DNA of 6,805 bases from a bacterium (GTDB lineage: Bacteria > Patescibacteria > Paceibacteria > UBA9973 > SBAW01). The notes under the pieces were generated by a model that saw only the letters and a program-made list of their open reading frames with translations, was not told where the DNA came from and did not search any database. A program made the position numbers and the translations under genes. Of the stretch, positions 5,752-6,805 are shown piece after piece. The first letter of the stretch is position 1. Every line of letters starts with the position of its first letter. The DNA lies in assembly GCA_021825025.1 (NCBI GenBank), contig JAKAIP010000036.1:1-6805 (forward strand). The letters are read 5' to 3'.

Positions 5752-6805
5752 TTAGAAGTCGTCCTCGACGTCGGAGCCATGCGGCGAGGGAGTTGCAGCG
5801 ACGGAGAGCACCTCGCGTGGTTTTGAACCATCTGCCTGTCCGATGATGCCTTTTGCCTCAAGTACGTCCATCAGGCGAGCTGCGCGCGAGTAGCCGATCT
5901 TCAACTTACGTTGGAGGTAGGAAGTAGAGGCGCGCCCAGCTTCTTCGACGGCAGCTCGGGCATCTTCGTAGAGATCGTCATCGATCTCATCATCGTCGAA
6001 GCTGCCATTCACGAGTCCAATGACATCATTCGGATCATGCGACTGGATACCGGTCGTGCCTGGTCCGCCGAAGTCGATACTCGAGAGGTCACCAGCGTTA
6101 TGACTCTTAATATAGCTTACGACTTTCTTCACCTCCGCTTCGCTGATATAGGCCGTTTGGATACGGACAGGTTTCTGCATATCGCTTGAGAGATACAGCA
6201 TATCGCCAGCGCCAAGGAGGGATTCAGCCCCGGCACTATCAATAATAGTGCGCGAGTCTATTTGGGAGGCGACCTGGAGCGCCATACGGGTTGGAACGTT
6301 GGCTTTGATGAGACCGGTGATGACGTTCACTGACGGGCGCTGGGTCGAGAGGATAAGGTGGATACCGACCGCACGACTCATCTGCGCAAGTCGGACAATC
6401 GAGCTCTCGAGTTCGCGCGGGTAGCTATGCATAATGTCGGCGAGTTCGTCGATCACAATCACGATATAGGGAAGCGCCTCAGGCATATCTTCGAGGCCCT
6501 TCTTCTTCGCTGGTTCGAAGACTGTGGCATGATAGGAGGTGATATCTCGCACCTGCTCCTTCTCAAGGAGGTTATAGCGGCGTTCCATTTCTTTCGCGGC
6601 CCACTTGAGCGAGAAGATGGCCTTCTTTGGATCGGTAATAACCGGAGTGAGGAGGTGGGGGATACCGTTATAGGCGGTGAGTTCGACGCGCTTCGGGTCG
6701 ATCATAATAAAGCGGAGCTGGTTCGGCCCGTTTCGATAGAGGAGTGAGGTGATGAGTGCATGAATAGCAACCGACTTCCCGCTTCCCGTTGCGCCGGCAA
6801 CGAGG
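5752..6805 (-). CDS. ftsK: DNA translocase FtsK, C-terminal motor and gamma domains (5' end outside window)
   Basis: Hexameric ATP-driven DNA pump that clears and aligns chromosome ends at the division septum. The gene enters from the right edge; the first complete codon ends at 6804, leaving 350 residues. These start just before Walker A GATGSGKS (4-11) and include MIDPKRVEL (34-42), IPHLLTPVITD, MERRYNLL and Walker B YIVIVIDELAD with Asp119/Glu120. RAVGIHLILSTQRPSVNVITGLIKANVPTR and SRTIIDSAGAESLLGAGDMLYL follow. After an acidic linker (about 267-280) comes the winged-helix gamma domain (about 276-333, ending GSKPREVL), which in characterised FtsK reads the polar KOPS sequences. A short acidic tail (DVEDDF) closes the protein. 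The membrane-anchor N-terminus is outside the window. It heads the ftsK-(108-aa protein)-recA string. Confidence 0.96.
   Translation of the reverse strand, partial: LVAGATGSGKSVAIHALITSLLYRNGPNQLRFIMIDPKRVELTAYNGIPHLLTPVITDPKKAIFSLKWAAKEMERRYNLLEKEQVRDITSYHATVFEPAKKKGLEDMPEALPYIVIVIDELADIMHSYPRELESSIVRLAQMSRAVGIHLILSTQRPSVNVITGLIKANVPTRMALQVASQIDSRTIIDSAGAESLLGAGDMLYLSSDMQKPVRIQTAYISEAEVKKVVSYIKSHNAGDLSSIDFGGPGTTGIQSHDPNDVIGLVNGSFDDDEIDDDLYEDARAAVEEAGRASTSYLQRKLKIGYSRAARLMDVLEAKGIIGQADGSKPREVLSVAATPSPHGSDVEDDF

Noticed and set aside
5751..5861. Longer start for the Ig-like protein, overlapping the ftsK 3' end
   Set aside because: The extra 37 residues come from the ftsK region in another frame and would bury the clean N-terminal hydrophobic anchor.
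5911..6747. Plus-strand open frames opposite ftsK
   Set aside because: Antisense shadows of a conserved gene, with no family resemblance or start signals.
1..6805. Defence system, mobile element, CRISPR array, tRNA or other structured RNA
   Set aside because: All substantial coding space is filled by recognisable housekeeping genes, and I saw no repeat array, transposase, terminal inverted repeats or tRNA-like fold.

Overview
The window is a compact piece of bacterial core genome. It holds eleven protein genes with almost no spare DNA, and no mobile element, CRISPR array, tRNA or rRNA that I can see. Base composition is near half G+C by eye. The gene set and its details best fit a Candidate Phyla Radiation (Patescibacteria) lineage of the Parcubacteria type. 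The pointers are an EF-P with a non-standard tip loop, a very short S18, ftsK and recA flanking a small membrane-anchored Ig-like protein, and starts without Shine-Dalgarno sequences. This placement is inferred from family resemblance; no search was run.

Layout. Positions 1-1514 (+) carry the 3' part of metG (methionyl-tRNA synthetase) followed closely by tatD. Positions 1561-2736 (+) are the classic rpsF-ssb-rpsR operon (ribosomal protein S6, single-stranded DNA-binding protein, ribosomal protein S18). It is closed at 2751-2790 by a perfect 18-bp hairpin that can stop transcription from both sides. Positions 2807-3382 (-) encode elongation factor P. After a roughly 77-bp divergent intergenic region, 3460-4360 (+) encode an ECF-type sigma factor and an overlapping small two-helix membrane protein. 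The minus strand from the right edge back to 4364 reads ftsK (partial, C-terminal part), then a 108-aa anchored Ig-like protein, then recA, with gaps of 1 and 10 nt. recA and the membrane-protein gene converge with only 3 nt between their stop codons.

How the genes work together. The left half is translation (Met charging, S6, S18, EF-P) plus SSB. The right half is chromosome handling: FtsK translocase at division, and RecA recombinase acting on SSB-coated single strands. The sigma/membrane-protein pair looks like a small signalling unit in which the membrane protein may control the sigma factor.

The most notable signals are these. Three genes (rpsF, rpsR and the sigma factor) have a -10-like hexamer ending only 8-10 nt before the start codon, with no Shine-Dalgarno, which predicts leaderless mRNAs. 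The ECF sigma gene overlaps a membrane-protein gene that lacks any known anti-sigma motif, and has a TGAAAC-N17-CGTT element upstream that could be autoregulatory. EF-P keeps Lys34 in an altered loop. None of the eleven genes ends in TGA.
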